Positions 43,278 through 51,594 of a DNA stretch of 64,000 nucleotides are shown here, piece by piece; position 1 is the stretch's first letter, and every line of letters starts with the position of its first letter. Source of the DNA: Bordetella genomosp. 11 (GTDB taxonomy: Bacteria; Pseudomonadota; Gammaproteobacteria; Burkholderiales; Burkholderiaceae_B). The notes below the pieces were generated by a model, which worked only from the letters and a program-made list of their open reading frames with translations, did no database searches and had not been told where the DNA came from. The stretch lies in contig NZ_NEVS01000004.1 in assembly GCF_002261215.1 (NCBI RefSeq), positions 3,906,001-3,970,000 of the forward strand. Reading direction: 5' to 3'. The position numbers and the translations under genes are program-made.

Positions 43278-44355
43278 ACTATCCGTTGACGACCTGCACC
43301 TGGACTACGGCGACAATCCCGTCCTGAAAGGGGTATCGATGGCCCTGAAGCAGGGCGAAGTCGTATCGCTGCTGGGCCCCTCCGGCAGCGGCAAGACGAC
43401 GCTGCTGCGCGCTGTCGCCGGACTGGAAGCGCCCAAGCGCGGCAAGATCGCCATCGGCGAGCGCATGGTCTATGACGGCGCCGCCCGGCGCGAAGTGCCC
43501 GCGGAAGAGCGCAACCTGGGCCTGGTGTTCCAGTCCTACGCGCTGTGGCCGCACAAGACCGTGTTCGACAACGTCGCCTATCCGCTGCAGCTGCGCCGCA
43601 CACCGGCCGCCGAAACCCGCCAGCGGGTGCAGGAGGTCCTGGAGCAGCTGGGCCTGGGCCATCTGGCGCAGCGCCATCCGCACCAGCTATCCGGCGGCCA
43701 GCAGCAGCGCGTGGCCATCGGCCGCGCGCTGGTCTACAACCCGCCGGTCATCCTGCTGGACGAACCGCTGTCCAACCTGGACGCCAAGCTGCGCGAGGAA
43801 GCCCGCGCCTTCCTGCGCGAACTGATCGTGCGCCTGGGGCTGTCGGCCCTGATGGTGACGCATGACCAGAGCGAGGCGATGGCCATTTCCGACCGCATCC
43901 TGCTGCTGAACAACGGCCGCATCGAGCAGCAAGGGACGCCCCAGGATATGTACGGGGCGCCCGCCACGCTGTTCTGCGCGGAATTCATGGGCAGCAACAA
44001 CCGGCTGAACGGGCGCATCACGGAGATCCGCGACGGCCAGGCCCGGCTGGAAGGCCCGGGATGGGCGCTGTGGGGCAAGGCCGGCGCGGGAGTACAGGCC
44101 GGCCAGGACGCGATCGGCGTCATCCGCGTGGAACAGGTGCGCCTGGGCGAAGACGCGCAGGGCAACCACCTCGACATGCGCCTGATGACGAGCATGTATC
44201 TGGGAGACCGCTGGGAATACGTCTTCCGCCCCCCGGGCGAAGAATCGGTCAGCGCCATGGCGTTGCGGGCCTACGGACAGGAAAACCGTGCGCCGGGCGC
44301 GCACCGGCTGTCGCTGCCGGCCTCGCAGATGTGGATTTTTCCGCCCAACGGGTAG
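43270..44355 (+). CDS. ABC transporter ATPase (FbpC/PotA-like, with TOBE domain)
   Basis: 361 residues. Walker A GPSGSGKTT, Q-loop GLVFQSYALWPHKTVFDNV, signature HQLSGGQQQRVAIGRALVYN, Walker B VILLDEPLSNLDAKLREEA and H-loop MVTHDQSEAMAISDR. The last about 120 residues are a TOBE-like regulatory domain (FMGSNNRLNGRITEI). Length and domains fit the MalK/PotA/FbpC group. It completes the receptor-permease-ATPase set controlled by the adjacent two-component pair. Confidence 0.94.
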   Translation: MIELSVDDLHLDYGDNPVLKGVSMALKQGEVVSLLGPSGSGKTTLLRAVAGLEAPKRGKIAIGERMVYDGAARREVPAEERNLGLVFQSYALWPHKTVFDNVAYPLQLRRTPAAETRQRVQEVLEQLGLGHLAQRHPHQLSGGQQQRVAIGRALVYNPPVILLDEPLSNLDAKLREEARAFLRELIVRLGLSALMVTHDQSEAMAISDRILLLNNGRIEQQGTPQDMYGAPATLFCAEFMGSNNRLNGRITEIRDGQARLEGPGWALWGKAGAGVQAGQDAIGVIRVEQVRLGEDAQGNHLDMRLMTSMYLGDRWEYVFRPPGEESVSAMALRAYGQENRAPGAHRLSLPASQMWIFPPNG

Positions 44356-44404
44356 GATCGCCGCCACGGACGCCGCCGTCTCGCAAGACGACTAAAATGC
44401 GTCC

Positions 44405-45298
44405 GTGCACGACGATTCCGAATCCTCCCTGACGCGGGCCGCCCACTGGATGGGCGCGCCCGCCCAACACCACCTGTGGCTGGCCCTGGCGATCTCGCTG
44501 ATCGTCCATGGGGCGATCCTGGCGGTGCGCTTCGCGCCGTCCATGCCGTCGCGGCCCCCGGCGCAATCGCTGGAAATCATCCTGGTCAACGCCAAGACCG
44601 ACAATGCGCCCGCCAAGCCGGAGGCGCACGCCCAGGCCAATGTGGAAGGCGGCGGCGACGCGGAAAAGGGCATGGCGCAATCGCCCCTGCCGCAATCCGG
44701 GGACGCGCCCAGCGCGGTGGTGCTGCAAGCCATGCGCAAGCGGCAGGCGGCGCTGGAGGAAACCCAGCAGCGCCTGCTGTCGCAGCTGCAGGCCAGTACC
44801 CAGGCCAATGCGCCGCGCCAGTCCGGAGAACCCGTCCCCGACGCCACCACGCCGGGCCGCGAGGACCAGGACCAGGACAGCGTGCTGCAGAACGCCCAGG
44901 TCGCGGCCCTGGCCGCCCGCGTACAGGCCTACAACAAGCGCCCCCGCCGCGCCTTCGTGGCACCGTCCGCGGAGGCATCGCGCTACGCGCAGTATCTGGA
45001 TGCGTGGCGATCACGCGTGGAAGCGGTCGGTACGCAGAACTACCCCGAAGAAGCGCGCGGAAAGCTTTACGGCACCTTGCGCATGACGGTCTACGTGCGG
45101 TCGGACGGCAGCGTCGCCGACGTGGAAATCGACACGCCCTCGAAATACCCGGTGCTGAACCAGGCGGCCCGCCGCATCGTCCAGCTGGCGGCGCCGTTCG
45201 CGCCATTTCCGCCGGATATCGCGCGCGATACCGACATACTGGCCATCACGCGCACCTGGAACTTCGTCAACGACACGCTGGAGACCCGGGCGCCATGA
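44405..45298 (+). CDS. TonB-family energy transducer
   Basis: 297 residues; the best start is the GTG at 44405, giving a short cytoplasmic tail before one membrane anchor at residues 23-41 (HHLWLALAISLIVHGAILAV). A long hydrophilic linker (45-200) is rich in Gln, Ala and Pro, with a helical middle (AMRKRQAALEETQQRLLSQL). The C-terminal TonB fold includes YPEEARGKLYGTLRMTVYVR and the VLNQAARRIVQLAAPFAPFP segment. It differs from classical TonB in lacking an EP/KP repeat, like many betaproteobacterial TonB-like proteins. The stop overlaps the aroE start. No ExbB/ExbD or receptor genes are adjacent. Confidence 0.85.
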   Translation: MHDDSESSLTRAAHWMGAPAQHHLWLALAISLIVHGAILAVRFAPSMPSRPPAQSLEIILVNAKTDNAPAKPEAHAQANVEGGGDAEKGMAQSPLPQSGDAPSAVVLQAMRKRQAALEETQQRLLSQLQASTQANAPRQSGEPVPDATTPGREDQDQDSVLQNAQVAALAARVQAYNKRPRRAFVAPSAEASRYAQYLDAWRSRVEAVGTQNYPEEARGKLYGTLRMTVYVRSDGSVADVEIDTPSKYPVLNQAARRIVQLAAPFAPFPPDIARDTDILAITRTWNFVNDTLETRAP

Positions 45299-46191
45299 CC
45301 GATCTTTCCCCCGCCACGGCCGTGCCGGGCGCGGCGATGCCGCCCCGCTATGCCGTCATCGGCAATCCCGTGACGCACAGCCGCTCGCCGCGCATCCACG
45401 CCATGTTCGGCGAACAGACCGGCATCGCCCTGCAATACGGCCTGCTCCCGGCGCCCCTGGACGGATTCGAAGCGGCGGTACGCGACTTCTTCGCCGGCGG
45501 CGGGCGCGGGCTGAACGTGACGGTGCCCTTCAAGCAGGAAGCCTGGTCCCTGGCCGCACCCAGGCTGAGCGATCGTGCCCGCCTGGCGGGCGCGGTCAAC
45601 ACCTTGTGGGTGCGCGACGGCGTGCTGCACGGCTGCAATACCGACGGCGTGGGCCTGGTCGCCGATCTGCGCCGCCTGGGGGCGGAGCTGGCGGGTGCCC
45701 GCGTCCTGATGGCGGGCGCGGGCGGCGCCGCCCGCGGCGTGCTGCAGCCGCTGGCCGAGGCCGGCTGCGCGCGCATCCACATCGTCAACCGCACCGCCGA
45801 ACGCGCCCACGCGCTGGCCGCCGAATGGCTGCGCGCGACCGGCGCCGCATCGCCGACGGTCAGCGCCGGCGGCCTGCCGGAGGCGCACAAGGGCGGGCCC
45901 TGGGACATCGTGATCAACGCCACCGCCAGCAGCCTGGGCGACGCGGCACCCGATCTGCCCACCGGCCTGTACGCCGACGGCGCGCTGGCCTACGACATGA
46001 TGTACGGCGCGCAACCCACGCCTTTCATGCGCCAGGCCGAGGCCGAAGGCGCCGCTGCCACGGCCGACGGCCTGGGCATGCTGGTGGGCCAGGCGGCGGA
46101 AAGCTTTTTCATCTGGCATGGCGTGCGCCCCGATGCCGAGCCCGTCCTCGCCGCGCTGCGGCGGGAGCTGGCGGCATCCGCCCCGCGATAA
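45295..46191 (+). CDS. aroE: Shikimate dehydrogenase (NADP+)
   Basis: 298 residues; the ATG overlaps the tonB-like stop (ATGA). It reduces 3-dehydroshikimate. Substrate site: AVIGNPVTHSRSPRIHAMFG; catalytic Lys in NVTVPFKQEAW and Asp in GCNTDGVGLV; NADP loop MAGAGGAARGVLQPL with NRTAERAH; the C-terminal GLGMLVGQAAESFFIWHG is typical. About 10-20 residues longer than E. coli AroE at the N-terminus and in one loop. Probably co-transcribed with mtgA 8 bp later. Confidence 0.97.
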   Translation: MTDLSPATAVPGAAMPPRYAVIGNPVTHSRSPRIHAMFGEQTGIALQYGLLPAPLDGFEAAVRDFFAGGGRGLNVTVPFKQEAWSLAAPRLSDRARLAGAVNTLWVRDGVLHGCNTDGVGLVADLRRLGAELAGARVLMAGAGGAARGVLQPLAEAGCARIHIVNRTAERAHALAAEWLRATGAASPTVSAGGLPEAHKGGPWDIVINATASSLGDAAPDLPTGLYADGALAYDMMYGAQPTPFMRQAEAEGAAATADGLGMLVGQAAESFFIWHGVRPDAEPVLAALRRELAASAPR

Positions 46192-46199
46192 CGTCCGGC

Positions 46200-46934
46200 A
46201 TGGCGACGCGGCGCGGGCGGACAGGCGGCATTTCATGGTTCCGGGTCATTTCGGCCGGGGTGATGCTGCTGTTGTGCGTGGCCATCCTGTACCAGTTGTG
46301 GCTGTTCTGCCTGGTGGTCTGGTATGCCCACCGCAACCCCGCGAGCAGTTCCGTCATGCGCCAGGAAATGGCGCGACTGCATGAAACCGATCCCAAGGCG
46401 CGGCTGCGCTTCGAGTGGGTCGACTACGACCGGATCAACAATACATTGAAGCGCGCGGTGGTCGCCTCGGAGGACTCGAACTTCATCGACCACGACGGCG
46501 TCGAATGGGACGCCATGCGCAAGGCGTGGGAATACAACCAGGAGCAGGCCGAACAGGGCCACGGCCGCATACGCGGCGGCTCCACCATCACGCAGCAGGT
46601 CGCCAAGAACCTGTTTCTTTCCGGGTCGCGCACCTATCTGCGCAAGGGCCAGGAACTGATACTGGCCTATATGATCGAATGGGTGATGCCCAAACGGCGG
46701 ATTCTGGAGATCTACCTGAATATCGCCGAATGGGGGGTGGGCGTGTTCGGCGCGGAGGCGGCCGCCGAACATTACTACGGCACCAGCGCCGCCCGCCTGA
46801 ACTCTGCGCAGGCAGCCCGCCTGGCGGCGATGCTGCCCAACCCCCGCTACTACGACAAGCGCGGAATCACCTCGTACCTGGGGCGGCGCATCGCCATCCT
46901 GCAGCGCCGCATGCCGCAGGTCGATATACCTTAG
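46200..46934 (+). CDS. mtgA: Monofunctional biosynthetic peptidoglycan transglycosylase
   Basis: 244 residues with an N-terminal membrane anchor (about 12-40). The glycosyltransferase 51 motifs are all present: catalytic Glu in VVASEDSNFIDHDGVEWDAM, RIRGGSTITQQVAKNLFL, the RTYLRKGQELILAYMIEW helix and ILEIYLNIAEWGVGVFGAEA. It polymerises lipid II glycan at the inner membrane without a transpeptidase domain. aroE-mtgA neighbourhood is usual in betaproteobacteria. Confidence 0.96.
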   Translation: MATRRGRTGGISWFRVISAGVMLLLCVAILYQLWLFCLVVWYAHRNPASSSVMRQEMARLHETDPKARLRFEWVDYDRINNTLKRAVVASEDSNFIDHDGVEWDAMRKAWEYNQEQAEQGHGRIRGGSTITQQVAKNLFLSGSRTYLRKGQELILAYMIEWVMPKRRILEIYLNIAEWGVGVFGAEAAAEHYYGTSAARLNSAQAARLAAMLPNPRYYDKRGITSYLGRRIAILQRRMPQVDIP

Positions 46935-47069
46935 GGCATGCCGATGCGGGGCCTGCACATTCGTCAGGGCCGAGCCGGGCCACGATCATATTTTTGTTAA
47001 GCTACTTCGTTTCGCCGATCCGGCGCCGCTACCCCGGCACCATCGCTACACCCGCTACTGCCGTCATCC

Positions 47070-48248
47070 ATGCGCACCGCCCGCCGCTACCTGGCCCGAG
47101 AAATCTACCGCTCCTGCACCGTGGTGCTGCTGGCGCTGCTCGGCTTGTTCACGTTCTTCGCCCTGGTGGACGATCTGGACAACGTCGGCAGCAAGTTCAC
47201 CATTCTCGCGCTGTTCTATCTGCAGGCCCTGGCCATGCCGACGCGCCTGTACGATCTGCTGCCCATCGGCCTGCTGATCGGCTCCATCCTGGCACTGGCG
47301 GGCCTGGCGCAACGCAATGAGCTGGTGATCCTGCGGGTGTCCGGGGTCAGCGGATTGAAGCTGCTGGGCATGCTGTGGGTGGTGACCATACCCGTCATGA
47401 TAGGCGCGACCGTCCTGTCCGAATGGGTCACGCCGATAGCCGAAATCAAAAGCAGCGAAGCGAACCTGCTGTACCGGGGCAGCGCCGGGGGCAACCGCCT
47501 GGAAAGCGGCTATTGGTTCAAGGAGCCGACGCAGGATGGCGGCTCGCGCACCCTGAATATCGCCGCGCTGAAGGCCGACGGCGAGGTCGAAGGCATCACG
47601 CTGTACGAGTTCCGCAAGGACCTGGAGCTGATCGCCCTGTCCAAGGCTGAAAAGGGACGCTTCTCCGACGGCAAGCTCATCATGTACAACGTCGTCGAGA
47701 ACCGCATCGCGCATGACGCGGTACAGGCGCTGGACAACGCCAAGCCGCCCACCCAGCCTGTCATCGAGGTCATCAAGATCCCGCAACGCGAGCTGGTCAC
47801 CACGCTGACACCGGGACGGCTGCTGGCGCGGGTGCTGACGCCCGAGCGCATGTCGCTGGTCACGCTGCTGGACTACATCGACTACTTGCGCCACAACCAA
47901 TTGCAGGCCGATCGCCAGATCGTCGCGGTGTGGCGCAAGGCGGTCTACCCGTTCACCCTGCTGATCATGATGACCATCGCGGCGCCCGTCGCCTTCATGC
48001 AGACGCGCCGCGGCGGGGTCGGCGCCAAGGTCTTCATCGGCATCCTGGTCGGCGTGGGCTTCTTCATGGTCAATCAGCTGGCGCTGAACGTCGGCATGCT
48101 CAGTCACTGGCCGCCCTGGATCACGGCCATCGTGCCGAATCTGGGGGCGCTGCTGATCGCCCTGGGCGCGCTGACGATGATGGAGTACCGCCACACCGTC
48201 ACGCGGGTGATGGACCAACGCTGGCCCTGGCGCCGCTCACCGGTATGA
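47070..48248 (+). CDS. lptG: LPS export permease of the LptF/LptG family (LptG-like)
   Basis: 392 residues: an N-terminal membrane segment pair, a second pair around residues 55-130 ([40 protein letters not shown]), a central periplasmic beta-jellyroll (about 135-275), and C-terminal segments ([40 protein letters not shown]). Local similarity is closer to E. coli LptG than LptF. It forms, with LptF and LptB, the ABC motor that extracts LPS from the inner membrane. lptF is not adjacent, which is unusual. The 135-bp region upstream contains TTTTTGTTAAGCT, perhaps part of its promoter. The stop overlaps the apaH-like gene. Confidence 0.88.
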   Translation: MRTARRYLAREIYRSCTVVLLALLGLFTFFALVDDLDNVGSKFTILALFYLQALAMPTRLYDLLPIGLLIGSILALAGLAQRNELVILRVSGVSGLKLLGMLWVVTIPVMIGATVLSEWVTPIAEIKSSEANLLYRGSAGGNRLESGYWFKEPTQDGGSRTLNIAALKADGEVEGITLYEFRKDLELIALSKAEKGRFSDGKLIMYNVVENRIAHDAVQALDNAKPPTQPVIEVIKIPQRELVTTLTPGRLLARVLTPERMSLVTLLDYIDYLRHNQLQADRQIVAVWRKAVYPFTLLIMMTIAAPVAFMQTRRGGVGAKVFIGILVGVGFFMVNQLALNVGMLSHWPPWITAIVPNLGALLIALGALTMMEYRHTVTRVMDQRWPWRRSPV

Positions 48249-49078
48249 CTGCAAGTATTTGGATGATCGGAGACCTGCAGGGGTGCTGCGAGCCGCTGGA
48301 ACGGCTGCTGGCGCATCCCGATCTGGTGGGCGAACCCGATTCGCGTTTCTGGTTCGCGGGCGACCTGGTCAACCGCGGCCCGCACTCGCTGGCGACCCTG
48401 CGCCGCGTCATGGCGCTGGAAGACCGCGCCGTGGCCGTCCTGGGCAACCACGACCTGCACCTATTGGCCGCGGCGGCGGGGGTACGCCGCCCCACCAAAT
48501 CCGACACGATCCAGGAAATCCTGGACGCGCCCGACGCCGGCCAGTTGATCGACTGGCTGCGGCGCCGGCCGCTGGCGCATTTCGAACAGGGTCATCTGCT
48601 GGTGCATGCCGGCACCCTGGCGAAGTGGGACGTGAACAAAACGCTCGCGCTGGCGGCGGAAATCCAGGATGTGCTGCGCGGCCCCAACTGGCAGCGGGCG
48701 TTGCAGAAGATGTACGGCAACCAGCCCGTCGCATGGACCGACGACATGCACGGCGGCAAGCGTTTGCGGATCATCATCAACGCGTTGACCCGCATGCGGC
48801 TGTGCACGCCCAATGGGCATATGGAGTTCGACACCAAGGTCGCCCCGGGCGCCTGGCCCGCCGGCCTGATCCCCTGGTACGACGTGCCGAACCGCAAGAC
48901 GCGCGACATCACGATCGTATTCGGCCACTGGTCCACGCTGGGACTGCTGCTGCGCAAGGATGTGATTTGCCTGGACACCGGCTGCGTCTGGGGCGGAAAG
49001 CTGACCGCCCTGCGGCTGCACGACCGCAGGCTGGTCCAGGTGAGCTGCGGCAAGGGACTGGACCCGCTCGCGGAATGA
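48245..49078 (+). CDS. apaH: Symmetrical bis(5'-nucleosyl)-tetraphosphatase ApaH
   Basis: 277 residues; the ATG overlaps the lptG stop (ATGA). It hydrolyses Ap4A to two ADP. The metallophosphatase motifs are [35 protein letters not shown] and [16 protein letters not shown], followed by the ApaH-specific [20 protein letters not shown] and [20 protein letters not shown]. Length matches E. coli ApaH (280). Here it couples to an LPS export gene instead of the enterobacterial apaG-ksgA context. Confidence 0.96.
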   Translation: MTASIWMIGDLQGCCEPLERLLAHPDLVGEPDSRFWFAGDLVNRGPHSLATLRRVMALEDRAVAVLGNHDLHLLAAAAGVRRPTKSDTIQEILDAPDAGQLIDWLRRRPLAHFEQGHLLVHAGTLAKWDVNKTLALAAEIQDVLRGPNWQRALQKMYGNQPVAWTDDMHGGKRLRIIINALTRMRLCTPNGHMEFDTKVAPGAWPAGLIPWYDVPNRKTRDITIVFGHWSTLGLLLRKDVICLDTGCVWGGKLTALRLHDRRLVQVSCGKGLDPLAE

Positions 49079-49102
49079 ATGCCGCGTCGCGGAACGGCCG
49101 CG

Positions 49103-50017
49103 TCAGTGGCCGCGCGCCGGCGGTTCGCCGGCCAGTTCCCGCTCGATGATGGCCCGGGCGTCGGCCGCCATCTTCAGGCGGGTGTGTGCCGTGTCCACCT
49201 GCAACGGTGGCAGGTAGGCGGTTTCCACCGCCAGGCCACGGGTGCCGAGTATCCGCCACAGATTGCCGACCAAGGTCTCCTCGCCGACAAAAGCGGCGAA
49301 GGAATCCCGCTTGCCGTGACGCAGGAAACGCAAGGCCACGGGTTGGATGGGCACGCCGGCCTGGCGCGCCGGCTCCAGCAGGCTGCCGTGGAAGGGCAGC
49401 AAGGAAAACCCTTCGGTCGTGGTGCCTTCCGGGAACAGGCCCACCGACTCGCCGTTGGCGAAACGGGCCTTCATGGCCTCGCCGACGGTATGGATGGCAT
49501 GGCGATGGCCGCGCTGCAGGAACAGGGTGCCGGCCCCGGCCACCAGCCGGCCGACGATGGGCCAGCGGCGGATCTCGCTTTTGGCCACGAAAGCGGTGGG
49601 CCGCACGGCGTTGATCACAAAGATGTCCAGCCATGACACATGGTTGGCGACGACCAGCACGGCGCCCCGCATCAAGGGTTGCCCGCTTACGGTCACGCGC
49701 ACGCCGCAGACACGCAACAGGCAGCGCGACCAGCCACGGTTAAGGCGATCGCGGCCGCCTGCGCCGACCAAGGGGTACACCGTGCCGACCAGCACCAGGC
49801 CCGCCAGGACCATCAGCGTAACCACCACCGCGCGCGGCAGGAAGCGCAGGAGGCGCACCGGCAATATCGAGGCGTCGTGGGGCGCGCCCTGGGCGGCGCG
49901 GGAAGTCTCGCCCGCATCCTGCCGGCCCGCGTCGAAGCCGGCGCCCGGGCCGGTTTCGACGCGGGCTTCCGTGGAAGGGGTTTCCGGGAGAATGGCTGAC
50001 GATCCGGTATCTTTCAT
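49103..50017 (-). CDS. 1-acyl-sn-glycerol-3-phosphate acyltransferase family protein
   Basis: 304 residues from the ATG at 50015-50017. A disordered N-terminal 50 residues precede a membrane segment (about 60-85, FLPRAVVVTLMVLAGLVLVG). The acyltransferase motifs follow: VVANHVSWLDIFVIN (HX4D), GTLFLQRGHRHAI and VGLFPEGTTTEGFSLLPFHG. PlsC-type enzymes add the second acyl chain of phosphatidic acid; the extended N-terminus suggests a secondary acyltransferase, so I leave the symbol out. It converges with apaH, 24 bp apart. Confidence 0.9.
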   Translation of the reverse strand: MKDTGSSAILPETPSTEARVETGPGAGFDAGRQDAGETSRAAQGAPHDASILPVRLLRFLPRAVVVTLMVLAGLVLVGTVYPLVGAGGRDRLNRGWSRCLLRVCGVRVTVSGQPLMRGAVLVVANHVSWLDIFVINAVRPTAFVAKSEIRRWPIVGRLVAGAGTLFLQRGHRHAIHTVGEAMKARFANGESVGLFPEGTTTEGFSLLPFHGSLLEPARQAGVPIQPVALRFLRHGKRDSFAAFVGEETLVGNLWRILGTRGLAVETAYLPPLQVDTAHTRLKMAADARAIIERELAGEPPARGH

Positions 50018-50188
50018 AGGGAAATAGGCAAGGGACTGGCGGCGCCGATAGGCGCCCGCCACCATACCATGCCGCGATGTTTCAGATTTGAACCGGCCGG
50101 ACCGGTCGGCGGCCGTGGGCCGTCTCCTGGCGGCCCGGCGATCGCGTGGCGGCCGTGGCCATGGCCGCGATCGCCGGACGGCCAGGCG

Positions 50189-50629
50189 CTAGGCCTGCAG
50201 GGCATCCAGGTAACGCTGCAGGATGACCGCCGCGGCCATTGCGTCGTCCGGCTCGTTGGTCCCGAGCAATGCCTGGGCCTGCATGCTGGAACCGCGCTCA
50301 TCCACCAAAACCACCGGCAGTCCGAAGCGCCCATGCAGCTGGTTGGCGAAGCGGCGGCAGCGTCCGGTGGCTTCCTGTTCGCCTCCATCGGCATTCAACG
50401 CCAGGCCGACGACCAGCCGCTGCGGCTGCCATTCGCGCAGCAGGGCCGCGATGCGGCCGAAACGCACATCGCGGACTTCGCTGTGGATGATTTCCATCGG
50501 CGCCGCCTGGCGGGTCAGGGTATTGCCGATGGCGATGCCGATCTTCTTGGTGCCGTAATCGAAGGCCAGCAGGGTTTCCTCCGCTCCGGCCCCCGCCGCC
50601 CGTGGCGCGTCCTCAGGCATGTCCCGCAT
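50189..50629 (-). CDS. ruvX: Holliday junction resolvase-like protein RuvX/YqgF
   Basis: 146 residues; the ATG at 50629 or the one three codons later (MPEDAP) is the start, both inside the yqgE 3' end (17-bp overlap). RNase H-like fold with LAFDYGTKKIGIAIGNTLTR (first acidic residue), LVVGLALNADGGEQEATGRC and VVLVDERGSSMQAQAL (catalytic Glu), ending in a final Asp-containing helix. YqgF processes the 5' end of pre-16S rRNA. yqgE-ruvX is a conserved pair. Confidence 0.95.
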   Translation of the reverse strand: MRDMPEDAPRAAGAGAEETLLAFDYGTKKIGIAIGNTLTRQAAPMEIIHSEVRDVRFGRIAALLREWQPQRLVVGLALNADGGEQEATGRCRRFANQLHGRFGLPVVLVDERGSSMQAQALLGTNEPDDAMAAAVILQRYLDALQA

Positions 50630-51206
50630 CCCCGGCCAGCATGACCGGATCGATGCCCAGCAGTTTCAGTGCCGCCGGATAGCGGTCTTCGGGCGGCACA
50701 TCGAAAATGATGTCCGGATCCGCCGAAACACTGAGCCACGCGTTGCGCGCCATCTCGCTTTCGAGCTGCCCCGCGCCCCAGCCGGCATAGCCCAGGGTCA
50801 CCAGCATGCGCGCCGGCCCGTTGCCGTCGGCCACGGCCTGCAGCACGTCGCGCGACGTGGTCAGCGCCAGCCCGCCCAGCTTGATGCTGGAGGTGTAATC
50901 GCCGGGCGGCGCGTGCAGCACGAAACCGCGGTCGGTCTGTACCGGTCCGCCGAAAAAGACCGGCGTTTCCTTGACCGGGGCGATTTCCAGCGCCAGATCG
51001 ATGCGTTCGAACAGGGTGCCCAGCGTCAGGTCGGTGGGCCGGTTGATCACCAGTCCCAATGCGCCCTTGGCGGTGTGCTCGCAGATATATATGACTGCCC
51101 CAGCCAGACTGCCTTCGACCATGTTGGGCATAGCGACCAGGAACTGATTGGAAAAATCGACGGCCGGCGTATCGTCGATGTCCGGCTTGTTGTCGTTGTC
51201 GCTCAT
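50613..51206 (-). CDS. yqgE: YqgE/AlgH family protein
   Basis: 197 residues from the ATG at 51204-51206, preceded by GGGGGAC. Family blocks are FSNQFLVAMPNMVEGSLAGA, ALGLVINRPTDLTLGTLF, PVFFGGPVQTDRGFVLH and LVTLGYAGWGAGQLESEM. AlgH was named from alginate control in Pseudomonas; the biochemical role is unknown. It overlaps ruvX, suggesting translational coupling. Confidence 0.94.
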   Translation of the reverse strand: MSDNDNKPDIDDTPAVDFSNQFLVAMPNMVEGSLAGAVIYICEHTAKGALGLVINRPTDLTLGTLFERIDLALEIAPVKETPVFFGGPVQTDRGFVLHAPPGDYTSSIKLGGLALTTSRDVLQAVADGNGPARMLVTLGYAGWGAGQLESEMARNAWLSVSADPDIIFDVPPEDRYPAALKLLGIDPVMLAGDAGHA

Positions 51207-51284
51207 AATGTCCCCCCAGGACAATTCGCGCCCTATCACGCGGAACCGGAATCCATCGAAACCGGAAAATCGGTATGTTTGGTG

Positions 51285-51449
51285 TCAGATCTCCATCAGC
51301 TCGAAATCTTCCTTCCGGGCGCCGCATTCGGGACAGACCCAATTCGGCGGGACATCCTCCCAGCGGGTGCCGGGCGCGATACCTTCTTCCGGCAGGCCGG
51401 CCTCTTCGTCGTAGACCCAGCCACAGATCAGACACATCCAAGTTCGCAT
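51285..51449 (-). CDS. rubA: Rubredoxin
   Basis: 54 residues from the ATG at 51447-51449, with AGGGAAAC upstream. Two CxxC pairs bind one iron: MCLICGWVYDEEAGLP and PPNWVCPECGARKEDFELME. A small cytoplasmic electron carrier; in betaproteobacteria it often stands alone near yqgE or thiD/hemL as here. It is divergent from the thiD-like gene, 145 bp from that gene's likely start. Confidence 0.96.
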   Translation of the reverse strand: MRTWMCLICGWVYDEEAGLPEEGIAPGTRWEDVPPNWVCPECGARKEDFELMEI

Positions 51450-51551
51450 AGTTTCCCTGAAATCAAAGTTACGGCCCAAGCTGGGATAAAACCGCCCAAG
51501 CGGACGCGATCCATTAGAATGGGGTCGATCTTACCGAAACCCAATAGGTAA

Positions 51552-51581
51552 CCGGCCCCGTTTGCAAAAAAATGGGGTCGG
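51552..51581 (+). promoter_or_regulatory. Hairpin in the leader of the thiD-like gene
   Basis: CCGGCCCCGTTT (51552-51563) can pair with AAATGGGGTCGG (51570-51581) over 12 bp, including two G-U pairs, around a 6-base A-rich loop. It ends 13 bases before the likely GTG start and covers the alternative TTG start at 51562. A TAGAAT hexamer at 51515-51520 may be the -10. It does not match the TPP riboswitch consensus. Confidence 0.5.
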
Positions 51582-51594
51582 CCAAGCTGTCGAA

